Origin: Trematomus loennbergii
Taxonomy: Eukaryota > Chordata > Actinopteri > Perciformes > Nototheniidae
NCBI GenBank assembly: GCA_012861695.1
Contig: JAAOOA010000033.1
Location: forward strand, 12,735,434-12,799,433
Length of the DNA: 64,000 nucleotides
Reading direction: 5' to 3'
This document shows, piece by piece, positions 14,896-27,961 of the stretch. Position 1 is the first letter of the stretch. Every line of letters begins with the position of its first letter. The notes below the pieces were generated by a model that had not been told where the DNA came from, ran no database searches, and was given only the letters and a program-made list of their open reading frames with translations. The translations under genes and the position numbers were made by a program.

Positions 14896-15044
14896 CTGAT
14901 ATCGAGTGTGAGCTGCTGAGTGCAGGTTTTGATCCTGTTCTGAGCCTCCATGTGTGACATGAGCTCCGTGCTGTCGCCATTGATGGCCAAGATGGTGTCG
15001 CCTGGACACAGGTCGCCCTGGGCCGCCTTGCTGCCTGGTGTTAC
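14896..15044 (-). CDS. pdlim4: pdlim4 exon 2 (core of the PDZ domain)
   Basis: A 149-nt minus-strand exon with acceptor ATTCCTGTAG and donor GTAACA. It starts in phase 0 and leaves a two-base overhang that matches exon 3. It encodes residues 32-80 plus two bases of codon 81: VTPGSKAA, then [18 protein letters not shown], then [10 protein letters not shown], then the final strand LTLDI. These are the central PDZ strands (GD.IL.ING) and the ligand-binding helix (H.EAQN.IK). INGDSTELM and EAQNRIK are closest to PDLIM4 (RIL), which has INGESTELM, rather than PDLIM3, which has IDGFGTESM. The exon border before VTPGSKAA is where other ALP-family genes have it. Exon 1 lies 9.3 kb upstream and exon 3 lies 8.7 kb downstream. 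Confidence 0.93.
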
Positions 15045-17304
15045 CTACAGGAATCATTCACACACACACGCACAGCAATCCAAGCACACCCAAGAAAAAG
15101 AAAAAGAAAGAGCCGTTATAAGTGGTGTCAAACTGTCAGGAAGAAAGAAAAACAAGAAAAGAGTATTAGCGTGGGAGTGTCAACACAGAGGCCAAATACA
15201 ACATAAAGCAGCTCTCTTTTGATTTATGTGATATTGCCTTGGGCAGCACTCTAGGTTTACATTTTCAAAAGCCAGCAGCAAGCGACACTCAGAAGTGTGA
15301 AGCCACTCAGAGTTTGAAGGCGGTGAAATGTCTGGAAAGAACTGGAACTTTTTTTACACGCCTGGTCTTTGAAATTCAGTAAAAAACGATTTGCGTTCAC
15401 TCAGCAATTGCATCAGCCTGAATCTCTGGTGGATATTTAAGTAAGCTAACAGAGTTTGCACGAAGGAACTTTGAACCTGTCTCTGTGTAATGTTAGATTA
15501 ATTGACAAACATTTGCTCAATAAGTTCTTTAAGCTTTCTCTGATTTCTCACTTGGCCTGTATTGATGCATAAGTCCACATCGCTTTAATTTGGAAGATTA
15601 TGTTTGAGCCCCTGGACAGTAAGCAGGTTTCTTTCTGTGATTTCTTATTCCAGAAACCCACTCAAAAGTCTGTGGACATTTAAACCCATCAAATAAGGCA
15701 AAGGCGGGAGTAGGAACTGGTAATACGGGAACACACACATACCCGCACACTAAGCAACATCTGATAACAATTTTCCATTATTACACACACAAATGTCGTG
15801 GCTATTTCCAGGCCTGCCTCTGATAGTTGGTTTTGGCTGACACAAATAACGTGAAAAGACCCATCAAATCTTCCATTGTCACACCAAGATATCCACAGTG
15901 AAACAGTCCCGATCATACCGTATGGCAGCAAGCTGCAAAGAAGGATACTCTGACAGCAAAAAAACTCAAATGTAATAAAATGCCAACATTTGTCATCAAG
16001 TCATCGTTCTTCTCTGTACACTCAATGTGCTGTGAAGCTATGACGTGGATTCGTTTTCCATATTCCATTTCCGTATTATTTCTTCACAATTTAAAGTGAG
16101 GAGATTTTCGGCAGCTGGATGCAATTGCTGTAGTCACATTGTTTTTAGGAGGAATTTTAAGCAATAGTCTATGACATTTTACTACCGCCTAACTAAGAGT
16201 TTAATTGGCTTCTCTGTTGCAAATTGAAAAAGCACAATAGTTACTCAGTATTAATTTCCTGTTTACAATGCCTTGAGTAAGATTTATAAATCTAGCAGCG
16301 GCAACAGCTGTCGGCAGCTGGCAAGAGTACCTGGCTGAAATTGCAAAGACAAGAGAAGCACCTACAAGAACAGCAACAACTATTTTCCTTATCGAATGAA
16401 TCAAATAAAGTTCTGATTATTTACTTGATTAATCATATTGTTTATATAATGGTAAAAAAAATGGATATTTTAAGATTGCTTTTTTCCAACAATCAAGAAA
16501 ACTAATTTTTGATTGTAAAATACAGAAAAAACCCAGAAAATAATCCAAATGAAAAGCTGGCACATTTTCTGCTTTAAAATATTGATGACTTGATTATTGT
16601 AGTTGTAGATTAATATTTTGTTCGACACATGAATTGTTTAATTGAGAAACAGATACAACAAAAACAAAAAATCTCAAAGATCCTAACAACGTAGGATGGA
16701 TTCCAGCACTTTGTAACATGCCAAAGAGAGAGCTGTGCATTGAGATGTATTGTTTTTGGAAAACGTACTTCTCTTACAGACATAAGTAATCTTAGATAAA
16801 TTAGGATATGATTGCCTGGAATGATAAACAGCACCCAGAAAGAGAGAAAAAGATCAGTGTGTGCAAGACAAGCAGCTTTGCTAACTTGGGAAGAGTATTT
16901 TAAGAGCAAAGGCACACAAGTTCACGCTCCATCAAGCACTAATAGCTGAGTCGTGTGGTTCAGATGTGGAATTCCTAATTTACAGCCTCTGACCGCCCCA
17001 ATGTCCCTGACTCAGTTCCGGTAAACTCAGAGGTCAGGGGCCTTGTGGGAAATGTGTAATGTGTACTTGAATTACGGAGAAAGTAAAGTAACTTTATTGA
17101 TGCGATGCAATGTTGGAAATCGAACATAAACCACAATATTGAGCAGGAATTATTGTAAGGAAAATTACAGATGGAGTCTTTTAAAAAGACAAAAGTATAA
17201 ATGTAACAGATTCAGTTCCATTGTTGACATTCACTAACTAGAGGTTATAGTTTACCCCAAACTAATCTGCACAACCTCCCTGGTGAGAACGCATTTATGA
17301 TGTG

Positions 17305-17443
<139 letters not shown>

Positions 17444-20400
17444 TTGGGTTTGTGCCTGGGCTGTGTCATAGTGGACCGAAGTTCATGTACCCCCAAAACA
17501 CACACAAGCAAGAGTGAGTTATGCCACCTCAGGGTCAGACCATGAGTAGTGCATGAATCACACACACACTAACACACACACCCACACACACTCATACACA
17601 CATTCAATGGTATGCAAAGTGCTACAATGGCAAGACTGAGGTCGTCACTAGAGGACAAAGCATTCCTGCCTGCAAGGAAATGTAAGTAAGCAGAGTTACG
17701 TGCTCCACATAATTATAATCTGCTATATATACACTGCAGATGTAAAGTGATGTAATGGTTTAACTCAGAGATCTTCAGTATGTTTTACTCTATAGCATGG
17801 GCAAGTAGCTTTAAATACCACACAAACATTTTTATTTTAGTCTTCATACTCACATGAAACAATTGGTAACAACACCTGAGTGATTCACTTCTACTCTCTT
17901 CATGTTGTTGGATATAATGACAGTACAAGTCAAAAATAACAGATGAAGTCTGTTAAGGACTTATCCAGTGTTATCTTGGCAGAGGCAGAAGATGGAACTG
18001 AAACTTTGGTGAATAATTGTGAAGTGGTTTCTAAACCACTATGGGTGTGGAAGGGGAACACAAAGACAATAAATTCAACAAAATGATCAAACTTTGCTGG
18101 AAATAGCAACTTCATATGAGATCGTTTGGTATGAAATCAATTCCATTTTCACCTGCTAGACCACTTTTTTTGCAGCAGATATTTGTGGAATTTGATCAAA
18201 ACAACAAAAAGGGATGTTCTTTGTTTCTCTGACACTATACAAGTTGCAATGGTGAAAAATGGTGCTCATTTGTGATGAGGTCACATCAAATCAAGACCAA
18301 GAAGGATTTAATGGTGATGGTGTGGAAAGCAACTTTACTGGTTGTTGGGCAATCCAAACAGACACACAGTTTCCATAAGGGGGCTGCTCCACATGCAGTG
18401 ACAAAGTTAATTGCTAACAGATAGCGCGGTTAGCAAATGACAGCCTCATGTCACAAAGATTCATCCTGTGGCACGCTGAGGCCTGAGTGTGTGCTACAGT
18501 GTGGTTTCACTGTGGGCGCTCATGTTTTTCTGTTTGAGCATGAACGAGAGACCGCAAAGAAAATAATGAAGGTGTGTGAAGGTTATAGTGTATAGCACTA
18601 TACGTGATGCATTAACATTTATGCCGTAAAGTATTCTCTTGTATCATCATCCTGGCTGAAATCGATGACAAATCTAACTTTGGAGGTTCTTGACTTTAAT
18701 AGTTACACAGTTTGACGCAGGATGGCAAAACTCCCAGCTTCTGGTCTGCATACACATATTAAAATGACCACAGTCACTTTAAAATTAGATAATTATAAAC
18801 TCTTGTAATTCTAGAAAAATTCATAAAGCTGTGAAAAAAAACATCACTTCCAATCTTTTCCTCATGCATGTGAATCCCACAGAGAAGCTAATGCTGGGCG
18901 GGAGCACTGAGTCTCAGTAACACAGAGAATAATTGCTGGCAATGTGTCAAGAGCCTTTGTTTGCTTGTTGAACCTGCGATAACCATAACCATGGATATGA
19001 CCTTGGTGACGCTGTGGAAAGCCATTACACAGCCCAGGGTGTGAGGTTCTGACTGGTGTATGATTACCACACTGAAACAAAGAAGCAGAACCTGCCAAGA
19101 CCAATAAGCAACAAACGGCTGAAAATTAACTATGTGGGGTTAAATGAGAATGGAGATTCACTGGAAATTAATTAGTCTGTAATCCATTTGTGAATGTCCA
19201 GAAAGAGCATGATATTACTCATCAAAAAGTGTGATGTCATCCCTTTAATTCTAACTGTTTCTTGCATGTGGGATCTGCTTTCCTGGAGGAGTTTCCTGTA
19301 AGTCTTTCTCACCATGTCAAGCTTCAATATGTTTGGCATGATTATAAGAGCCTTCCAAGAACCATGTTTTAGATCCTTGGCAGTCTATGCTACGCTGGCA
19401 TGAAAGCTCACAAGAAAAAGCACATTAATCAAAACTGACTTCCTCGGCGAGAGAAGAAATTGTCAAACTGCAGGGTGCTTAACTTAACGTAATAAATAGA
19501 CAAAGAATAAGAACTTGCTCTTTTTCATAATGGTCTCTAAAAGCAAGTGTATCTGGAAAACTGTTTTTACAATACTTATAAAACCACAGTTGACTAGTGC
19601 AATATCCAAACCGCAGGAAGAACAATATGTGTAAAAAGGCCAAAATGTGTAAATATACCATTTTGAGGGAAGTATTGTGGAGCTACAGGGATATATATTC
19701 CTACAAATCGTGTTCAACAGGCTTAACAAAAAACAGTCATAACAAAACTATCGCAATTTGTAATTTCTTCCAAATCCTTCAGCCCATAGTCTTCACGGCA
19801 CTGCTCACACACTTCCATGTTTACATCAATTACAGAGACTCAGTTACATACATCAGATAACAAGATCGGCAGGAAAAGCTCAGCAACAACCCAAGGTATT
19901 TTGCATTGTTCTCGGGCCCATACTGCTTCAGGAACCCCAACGCTTCACTGACAACAGGACATTCTTGGAGAGTGCCATGTTATCTTTTGCTCATTTGGTT
20001 GTGGGGAAGCAGCTCGTAGAATCTGTAATTTTAGCCTTAGAGTAAAGAGCTGCCGGAGAAAATCCTAAAGCATACTATTATGTCCAGCAGCGTCACAGAA
20101 ACAACCCATGTGGCTTTGGGTCACATGTCCTGTCTCTGGTATTCGGAGAAGTTAAACAGGGAGATTAAAGGGTACAAGGGGCACTGAGTTCATTGACTAT
20201 ACTGCTGATGCAACCTAAAATATGTGTTCCTATGATTCCAATGCCCTTAGCAAATATGGATTACAAGACTTTCTTCAAACTCTGACACATTCCAGAAGTT
20301 CTATATGCAGCAGAATAGTATGAGACATGACAAGGATTTCACAGATTCTACATTACTCTGACTTTCTATCTCTCCTTTGTATTTGATTTTTAAAAGATAG

Positions 20401-23400
20401 GTTCGCAAATTCACTAAGCTTGTGGTAAAGGGACACTTCTGTGAGGACATTTTACATTGAAATGACGTAAGACGGGGTATCTTTACAGCCAGTATGAACA
20501 GGAGGAATAACTACAGAAACGAATAACACCTTGGATGTTTATATGGGCATATTGGAATTGTTTTAAGATAAATCCCTGTTCATCCTACACTGATAAGGTA
20601 TCTGCCTGTCTGAGGTTAGACTTTGATCCGTTAAGATGGACAAAGAAAAAGCCATATATAGCAGTAAGATAAAGTAAGCTACAACAGGTGTAATAAAACA
20701 GATACTCTATGAAAAATAAGCCCTCTAAGATTAGATAATGGATTAATAATTAAACTACTTTTTCAATATAAAATGCCAAACGGTTTCTCATTGTGGGGAT
20801 TTGCTTCTTTTCATGAATGATATTAAAGTAGTTGATTTGGGACAGCATCAATTTATAGATGTATGCTTTTCTCTGCTTATATCATTATTTACTTGGGTTT
20901 TGGACAAGATATTGGACAAAACAAGCACTCTGAAGATGTCTTATTGGGGTTTGGGATGGACACATTTAACTTTTCTTTGACATTTAATGATTATTGAAAG
21001 TCACAAAAATGGCAGGAATGTTGCCTGCGGAAACAACCTTCTAAATGCACTAACAGTCTAAAAGTGACAGACCATTTCCCATCATGCATGGACATACCAG
21101 CCAGACCACACAGAGGGAAGAACAACAAAAAGGTGTCAGAAGGGAAGCTGGACATCGATTCTGTGCACGGCGCGGGTCCTTATTTACATAACACTCAGTT
21201 GTGAATTTCCATGTCCATAAAATGACTGTTTGACAATCGTCAGGATGGACAAGTGTCCTGCGTCACCTTCTGCCTAGACGTCGGTTTGACACGTCCTTAC
21301 AAATCCAGCGTATCTTCTCGAAATGCTTTAGCCGCTACATCATTGGTTTTATTATGTTTGTGTTTCTCTGCCACTTGTTCTGTCTCATGCACATAACACC
21401 TTTTACAACACACACACACAGTATCAGCGCAAATGTTTCCAGAGTCAAGTAGACACGTCATTAACTGGCTAAAGTCTTAACGGGCTGGCATGGGACTAAT
21501 GGGCTTATCCTGGAACATTATCACCTTAAGGGGAAAAGCAGCAGCTGCCATCACAACTTGTTTACTGGAATTTACGACTCTCACTGTCTCCAAGATGCAG
21601 GTGTTTCTTCGCTTTAATATAAGGACATGTAAGAATAGGGGAGGAGATCTGTGCAAAGTAGAGGAATGATGTAAGGATAGCGCATAAAATAAGAGAAGGT
21701 CTTGTGTTTCGTTGCAGTCTTAAACCTTACCTTCTCTAGTCATAAACAGGCAGCAGGCACTGTTACAACCTTCACAGAGTTTTGCAGGTTTACATGATAT
21801 GTAAGTCTCCCTGAAGAGGCATTTTGGATACTTAAGTTTACCACATAAACTATCCTTCTCTGAAACACACACTCTCTCCCTCCATGTTTCTCTTTCTGTG
21901 TCACCATTCAACACATTGTAATTGCCGTCTTGGGCACGCACTGTACAGCAAGAATGTAGCAAGCATGTGATGAATAGCGAGTTTAGGAGATACTCCAGTA
22001 CATCAGCAGCAATGAATCACACCAGGACTCAAACTTAGAATACAACCAGCTCCCATGGTGAGGCAAGAGGATTCTTTCCCACCATTTTTACTTTTTTTTA
22101 ATAACTTCCCCATGAATATAATTGTGATTTATTGACTGCTGTAAACCAGCATATTAGACCCCAGGATAAAACAATTATTAAGTTCGGCCAATACATTTTT
22201 TTTTTTTTGTGTTGTCAGCTGTTTTTTTTTGCAGCATGTGACATCATTTGGACACTGAACTGCTCTGGATGGCTGGTAGAGAGAACAGTCTTTGGGAGGT
22301 AATTCTGGGTCATACTGCCAAATCACTGTGTGAATTTATGCCGCTGATATTACATATTTTGATGAATGTTTGCATCTCACCAGCTGCTTCCTTCTCTAAT
22401 TGTCACGCCAAGATTTAGGGATTAGTCAAAACTCCCCTATTTCGTTTTGCAAGCATCTATTCCATGTCAGCATTGGTTTTTATTGCCATTCTCGCTATGC
22501 AACTGTCTGTAAAGTGTAACCTGTAATTATTCTCGCTGATGCCATTATCGCAAAGTTATACAATGTTCACAATGCAAGGACTTCCCTTTGCATGTCATGG
22601 TTTCAACATTGGCAGTCATACAAGTATGCAAAGAAATAGCAACATTCAGAAATTGTTCAATCACTCAAATTGAAACCACAACTTGCATGCTGACCAAATG
22701 ATTAAAGCAGTTAGGATGGTATGCGTCACAAAACCAGAGATGCCTTGAAGCTGGCAACATTTTGACTTCAAATTCAGCATGAAACACAAGAGAGCTGCAA
22801 TAGCCTGCAGTGTAGATTTTTCATTTTTTCCAAATTACTCTGGGCTTCAGCATGGTCTCAGTTGGAAACTCTACTCCGTGCACAAGGTCACAAACTCAAA
22901 CATGAAGATCAAGCATGAAGTGAGTGATCTGTCCATAGACATTTCAAAAGTTGCAAAAATGCAACTTTCTGGGATTTTGAAGAAGCAAAGGTACCAACTA
23001 AGCAAGCTAGTGACACACTGCGAGACACTGAGTCAAAGTATGCCTCACCATTGCCTCACAAACTCCTTTAAAGGGATAGGTTCTGGAGAAAAGAGCACTT
23101 TAGGTGACCTTCAGGGTTTGTCTGCTTCTCTCAAAGTCGTTAATCGGCAGCCGTAAATCGAGAAATGACATGTCTAGTTTGAAGTGCTAGGGCCCTGTAG
23201 TTAAAGGGTCTGTTTAGGGCTGGTGGTACAGCTGAGCACAACACCTGGAATCCCTCAGCAGCACCAATGAGCTCTGATGAAAAACAAATGTCAGCAGCCC
23301 CCCCTTTCTCCTTCTGCAAGCCCTGCAGCAGGTCCGTGCTGTGTTTACCCTGGCCGGGGTGAACTATTGGCTACTGCCAGCATATTCGCTTCTGACCCAT

Positions 23401-23455
23401 ATTCTGAGGGTCATGAAAGTTCAAGAAAACCACTACCCCGACCTTTACTACTAGG

Positions 23456-23606
23456 CAGGGGCGGACTGGCCATTGGGAATACCGGGAGTTTTCCCGGTGG
23501 GCCGGTACCGAAGTGCCCCCCCGTTGACAATTGACTAGCGGTACCCGAGTTGGGCCGTCGGCCGGTCGAGTTTCCCGGGCTGATTTTTAGTCCCAGTCCG
23601 CCCCTG
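23456..23606. mobile_element. hAT-type MITE with perfect terminal repeats
   Basis: The 151-bp element starts CAGGGGCGGACTGG and ends with its exact inverse CCAGTCCGCCCCTG. The 8-bp target duplication CTACTAGG is present on both sides (23448-23455 and 23607-23614). Tips beginning CAGGG with an 8-bp duplication are the hallmark of hAT elements. The interior is GC-rich and partly palindromic, with no coding capacity. Confidence 0.93.
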
Positions 23607-23689
23607 CTACTAGGTGACACTTTACCAGCTAATATCAACAAAATAACACAATAATCATGATCCGAAAGGCCAACACTCTTGAATCCTTA

Positions 23690-23832
23690 AAAAAATCTCT
23701 CAAGGACGACTGTTTTATTTTTTATTTTTTACTGTTTCTGTTTGTATGTAGCGTCTTTGAGCACTAGGAAAAACGCTATCAAAATCCAATGTAGCCTATT
23801 ATTATTATTACTATTATTATTATTATTATTAT
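23690..23832 (+). mobile_element. LINE-like 3' tail ending in (ATT)n
   Basis: A segment reading GTAGCGTCTTTGAGCACTAG, then AAACGCTATCAAAATCCAATG, ending in an (ATT)n run from about 23797. This layout (GCGTCTTTGAG, GCGCTATAAAAT, short tandem tail) is common at the 3' end of fish non-LTR elements. Related tails in the opposite orientation lie near 24810 and 63113. The precise family cannot be named from this fragment. Confidence 0.55.
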
Positions 23833-24345
23833 AATGCCATTTCCTGCATCTGTTCAAACATTTCAATAATCCTTTTTTGAAAGAGGGGACATTTTGGAAA
23901 AAATACTTTAAATACCAATATAAAAAAGGTATTTTATTTATTTCATATTGACAAATTATGAGGCAATACTACCATATTGCTTTTTTTCCTCCTCGCTTTG
24001 GATAGTGAAAGATGTTACTCTATGGTCGGCAAATTGCAATGATTCACTAAATTGTACTGGCAACTTCAGCTGCCAGGAGTTAGACGGCACCGTCTGTCAG
24101 CTCCTGTTCATACTGCCCATGCACACTGCTATAATAGACCTTGGCGAACACTTATTGAATAATAATTATTGGCAAAGTATCCCAGCTTCACAGAGTCACT
24201 TAAACGTTCCCTTCATTTCTTTTTTTACTATTTATTGTCGGTTTAATGATTATAATCAGGATGGTCATCATGGTTTTGTCTAGCCAATCTCCACTTTGCA
24301 CACGGCTCAATGAATGGATACACAGCGAAGCAACAGACTACCTAC

Positions 24346-24438
24346 CCTGGAGATGGTTAACGGTGTGCTGAAATCCCGTCCACCCACCAGGCGAAAACCC
24401 CAGGGAGAGGGTCCCTTTAGTGTCACGGTCTGGCTCAT
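24346..24438 (-). CDS. pdlim4: pdlim4 exon 1 (start codon, first part of the PDZ domain)
   Basis: A 93-nt coding start on the minus strand with an ATG at 24438-24436 and a GTAGGT donor. It encodes exactly 31 residues: [20 protein letters not shown], then [17 protein letters not shown] is the carboxylate-binding loop of the ALP/enigma PDZ class, and GGRDFS.PLTISR is the form seen in PDLIM4. Human PDLIM4 also has 31 residues in its first coding exon, as I recall. Joined to exons 2 and 3 the frame runs uninterrupted for 108 residues. This ATG was chosen because the family starts two to six residues before the TVTL strand and because no extension of the homology is visible upstream. The family binds alpha-actinin through PDZ and kinases or phosphatases through LIM; that is family knowledge. 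Confidence 0.93.
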
Positions 24439-24740
24439 GTTTGGCTATAAAGATGTGGATGACAAGCAGATAGAAAGAGGGGAAATATCCGCGGTGCCTC
24501 GGTTTTAGCCTACGGGAAACAAAAAGGTGAAGTAGAGAGTCCTCTGCCCAGCTGCTAGGCAACGCTGTCCCGTCTGAGAAAACTTTCCTCCACTCCTCTC
24601 GATTCAAGTTTAAATAACGAAGCCGCCTGTGACGTGTGATTACGGCTCCACATGCCCGCCTTCAGCCGGTCTGCAGAGTGGGAGGGGACGGAGCATGGAG
24701 CCCGGAGAGGTGGGTGGGGGGACCGAGCCTGCAGTGTGCT
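24439..24740 (-). promoter_or_regulatory. pdlim4 5' UTR and likely promoter
   Basis: Directly upstream of the pdlim4 ATG the sequence is richer in GC and CpG than its surroundings. A TATA-like TATTTAAA sits at 24609-24616 on the minus strand, about 170 bases before the ATG, which would place transcription start near 24580. A cAMP-element-like half site (TGACGTGT, plus strand) lies near 24631. The start site is inferred, not seen. Confidence 0.4.
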
Positions 24741-24809
24741 GCAATGTACTGTCTATCGCTGCGACATTTCAACTGTGAGTCACAAAAAGCAGCTTGTGTT
24801 CAACGGACG

Positions 24810-24895
24810 GTGCAAGTATAAATAATAATAATAATACATTTAATTTATATAGCGGTTCTCATCTGCCAAGACAAATCTCGAAGCGCTTGTTAAAT
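24810..24895 (-). repeat. LINE-like 3' tail, minus orientation
   Basis: Begins with (AAT)n, then ATTTAATTTATATAGCGG, then a CGAAGCGCTTG block. It is the reverse-orientation form of the tail seen at 23690. It lies about 370 bp upstream of the pdlim4 start codon, just beyond the proposed promoter. Confidence 0.5.
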
Positions 24896-25021
24896 GGGGG
24901 TAACTATACATATTCCACAAGTTGCTCAGTTGGGGGTGTATGCATTTCTCTGTTTCCATGATTTTCCTTCCATGTCACTTTCTTTCAGTTCCTGCTCTTC
25001 TGGCTCTTCTTGACACAAAGG

Positions 25022-25889
25022 CAGGCCCCGTTCCAGAACAAAATGACTCAGGGTGCTTCTGAGATTAGAGAGGGTGCAGTGGTAAAGTACTATTTTTATG
25101 GGGGGGGGGTGGACCTAACACCCTCTAGGGGGGTCCTCACCTCCTCTAGGGGGTCCAGGGGCATGCTCCCCTGGGAAGATTTTTTTTTAAATATTGAAGT
25201 TAAAAGCATCAATCTGGTGCACTTTGAGAGCAAAATGAAGAGATCTATGGATACATCTCAACACCCATATGAAACAGAACTGTAAACAGATTTACTTTTT
25301 CTTTATGGATATTTTACAAATCACTCCCCTTTTAAGACCGAAATGCCTACATGCATAGCAGAAGATGGCATCTTTTTTACATGAATATTCCAGCCAATCT
25401 CTGTTTAGAAACCATGAGCTGCAAAATGAGTGCCTTACCCCACTGTACAGGCGAGTTGGGTACTTTTTTAATATACCTGGGCAGGCTCTGTTTTGCCGAG
25501 GTCCTCTGGCACTTGCGGGCCGCCGAGGGGTGGCGGTGTTTGGGGCAACGAAGACGGCTGCGGCTGCTCCGCCTCCGTGGGCGAGGCGGGCAAAGCCGGC
25601 GAGTCGGGGGGAGGACGTTAGTGTCCACGACAGTGGCCACGGGTAACGTAATGTCCCCATGATCTGAACTGTTATTACTGCTGGCGATAAGGGCTGGTTG
25701 TTTTAACCATTTTCTGATGTCCATCATTGACTGCTGTGTAAGCACCTTGCAGATGACGAACGCGCAGCGGCACAGGTCACGCACACCTGACATAATAACG
25801 TTACTTACCGTTTAAATTGACCAAATAAATGCAGCAGACAATGTTATTTAACCACAATTACAATTTATTTTATTTCAACTATATTCTTC

Positions 25890-25926
<37 letters not shown>

Positions 25927-26055
25927 TACTATTATTATTACTGTTATTATAGCCTATATGTAATATTTTTCACTTTTAATTTTTCAAATGAGGGTGCATA
26001 ACGACTCAACTGAGGGTGCAATGCACCCTTATGCACTCCCGTATAACCGGGCCTG
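25022..26055 (-). mobile_element. hAT transposon, internally deleted, with intact ends
   Basis: The terminal inverted repeats are CAGGCCCCG... on the left and ...CCGGGCCTG on the right, and each is followed inward by a GGGTGC-type motif. The 8-bp duplication CACAAAGG flanks both ends exactly (25014-25021 and 26056-26063). The 1034-bp element encodes only the N-terminal part of a ZMYM/TTF-finger type hAT transposase on the minus strand (25292-25793), so it cannot move by itself. A run of (ATT)n lies inside at about 25890-25945. A second fragment of the same family occurs at 43484-44060. Confidence 0.93.
25292..25793 (-). pseudogene. N-terminal remnant of a hAT transposase (TTF/ZMYM type)
   Basis: Two overlapping minus-strand frames carry parts of one protein. 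The upstream part (frame reaching 25793) contains MDIRKWLKQP, the short basic start typical of this transposase group. The downstream part (frame ending at 25292) contains ILKKYPTRLY, then FCSSWFLNRDWLEYS and DAIFCYACRHFG, which form the TTF-type zinc finger with its W.EYS..KDA.FC..CR.FG signature. The two parts are in different frames, separated by a GC-rich, proline- and arginine-coding stretch, so at least one frameshift lies between them. The catalytic RNase-H domain and the dimerisation region are absent. Non-functional remnant inside the hAT element 25022-26055. Confidence 0.75.
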
Positions 26056-26809
26056 CACAAAGGTAAGTTGTATTCATCACTGACTATTATTACTGATTCT
26101 CTTAGCTTTTGTACTATGCAAGTGAAACATGTTAAAAATATATATAAATATATAGTAGTATTCCACTCATGGCAATTATTATAACAAAACAAGTACACTT
26201 TAAGCAGTTTTTTTATACCCCATGATGGAAAGGAGCAGGGAGAAGTCTTATTTGACCTCCCCCTCACACAAAAATAGATGGTCTGTCAATCACTGCTTAC
26301 AAGTTACAACCAAAAACACAATCAAACGTCAACACGAAAATGTAACATCAGCGAAACAAGTTACCTAACATCGTCATACTGTCTAATTATTCTTACTTTA
26401 TACATTTTTCTAAATACATAGCCTTATAACTTATAAATGAAAAACAAGTGACGTGAATACAGAAAACAAGGTGCAATACAGACTGCCCCATGTGGCAGTA
26501 TCCCTCTTAGGCCTAGTTGTAGCTTCTTTTTTTTTATGTGGCCTTTTTTCAACACCAAAACTCTGATTTGGTTCATTAAAACATTTGCTTTTTCCAGCAA
26601 ATGTGACCAAATAACATTTCTAACAGTACTAGTTATACTTCTTCCAAACACTGCTTATTTGGACTGAGAATGAAGGTTTTAAAACCCTGTTTAATAAACC
26701 TGTGTAACCCCTGTGGCAACATCTGATGATGAGCTGAGGTAAATGTTATTATTTTGCAGGTAATTGTTTAAATGCAAAATGTTTGCACACAATAACATTC
26801 AGACCTCAT

Positions 26810-26990
26810 ACTACTGCCACAAGAAAAGTTGGGATCACCAAAGTTGTTACAATTGAACTATGTAGAACACGAACATCTGTACCGAATTTCATGGCAGTCC
26901 AACAGTCGAGACAATTTCCCTAGTAAACCAACTGACTGACAGACTGACTTTGACATCCATAGAGCCACTAGCTAGCGTGACTAAAAATAA
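26810..26990 (+). mobile_element. 3' tail of an L2/Maui-like LINE
   Basis: Contains the diagnostic order ACCGAATTTCATGGCAGTCC, AACAGTCGAGACAATTTCCC, GACATCCATAGAGCCACTAG, GCTAGCGTGACTAAAAA. This is the conserved 3' untranslated tail of a widespread fish LINE (accepted form: accaaatttcatggcaatcc ... catagagccatgctgctagc). 5'-truncated; no coding part remains. Confidence 0.7.
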
Positions 26991-27961
26991 ATGATAACAC
27001 AAATATACTGGCTTTTGTGGCTTGTAAAAAAATATGTTCACACACTTATAACTGAGAACAGTCAATAACTAACAGATCAGGGTCTAAAGCGTATCAGCCT
27101 CAACAATGAAGAAGTAATTTGGACGACCCACTGACAGAAATGACCTCTCCCATTTATCAGGGGATATCCTTGTATCCCCTCTGACCCACTTCTTGATTCT
27201 TTCATTTCCCAAGCCAATTGCAGGGTGAGTCACTGAGTTTGAGTACGATTTTTCTACTGCAGAGGGAATGAGCTCATAGACATTCCTGGGAATATGCCTT
27301 TCCGACAACTGCAGGCATGTGGAGCTCTGTCTGAAGGTCTGACTCAATATTACTCAGACACCGTCCCATGTGTAAAACAGTGGCACTGATGTCAAACAAA
27401 CTGGATCTCATCAATGGGTATCATCATCATCAGCATCATGAGTAAAAGTGTTTTTCAAGTCTTGTAAAAACTTGGGAAATTAGCAGCTTGACGACACAGC
27501 GCATGTTGAGAAAGTAGTGATTGAAATGATGTAATGATGCAAGTTTTGACAAATGAAAACTATGAGTCAGGTGATGTTTCTCCAAAGTCACCAAGGTGTG
27601 TCAGATCAATTTCAAAACCTTCTCGTGGGATTTAAAATTCAGGCAAACACAAAGTAACTGACAGAAAATGAATACTGGCTGCTCATTTTTAATTGCTAGA
27701 CAAACTATAGGAAAAAAAAACGTGGGTGTATCTGTATTAGCTCATCATGTTTTCTTTCCGTGCTTCAAACTGTATTTACAAATTGCATTTCTACAACTAA
27801 CGTTTCAGAGTTGAACAAAACAAAACAACGTCATACAGTCTTTTTTATGGACAATAACAAAGCCAATAATCATGTTTTAAAAGGTGTACCCAGACAGTAT
27901 GTACGTATTACTCCTTTACTTGTGACCAAGGGTACATCAAAGGATGACTAACCAAAGAACA

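Noticed and set aside
22779..23156. 125-codon plus-strand frame in pdlim4 intron 1
   Set aside because: No recognisable domain, and no promoter or splice context; probably chance.
24314..24508. 64-codon plus-strand frame over pdlim4 exon 1
   Set aside because: It is the opposite-strand shadow of exon 1, whose minus-strand peptide is clearly the PDZ start.
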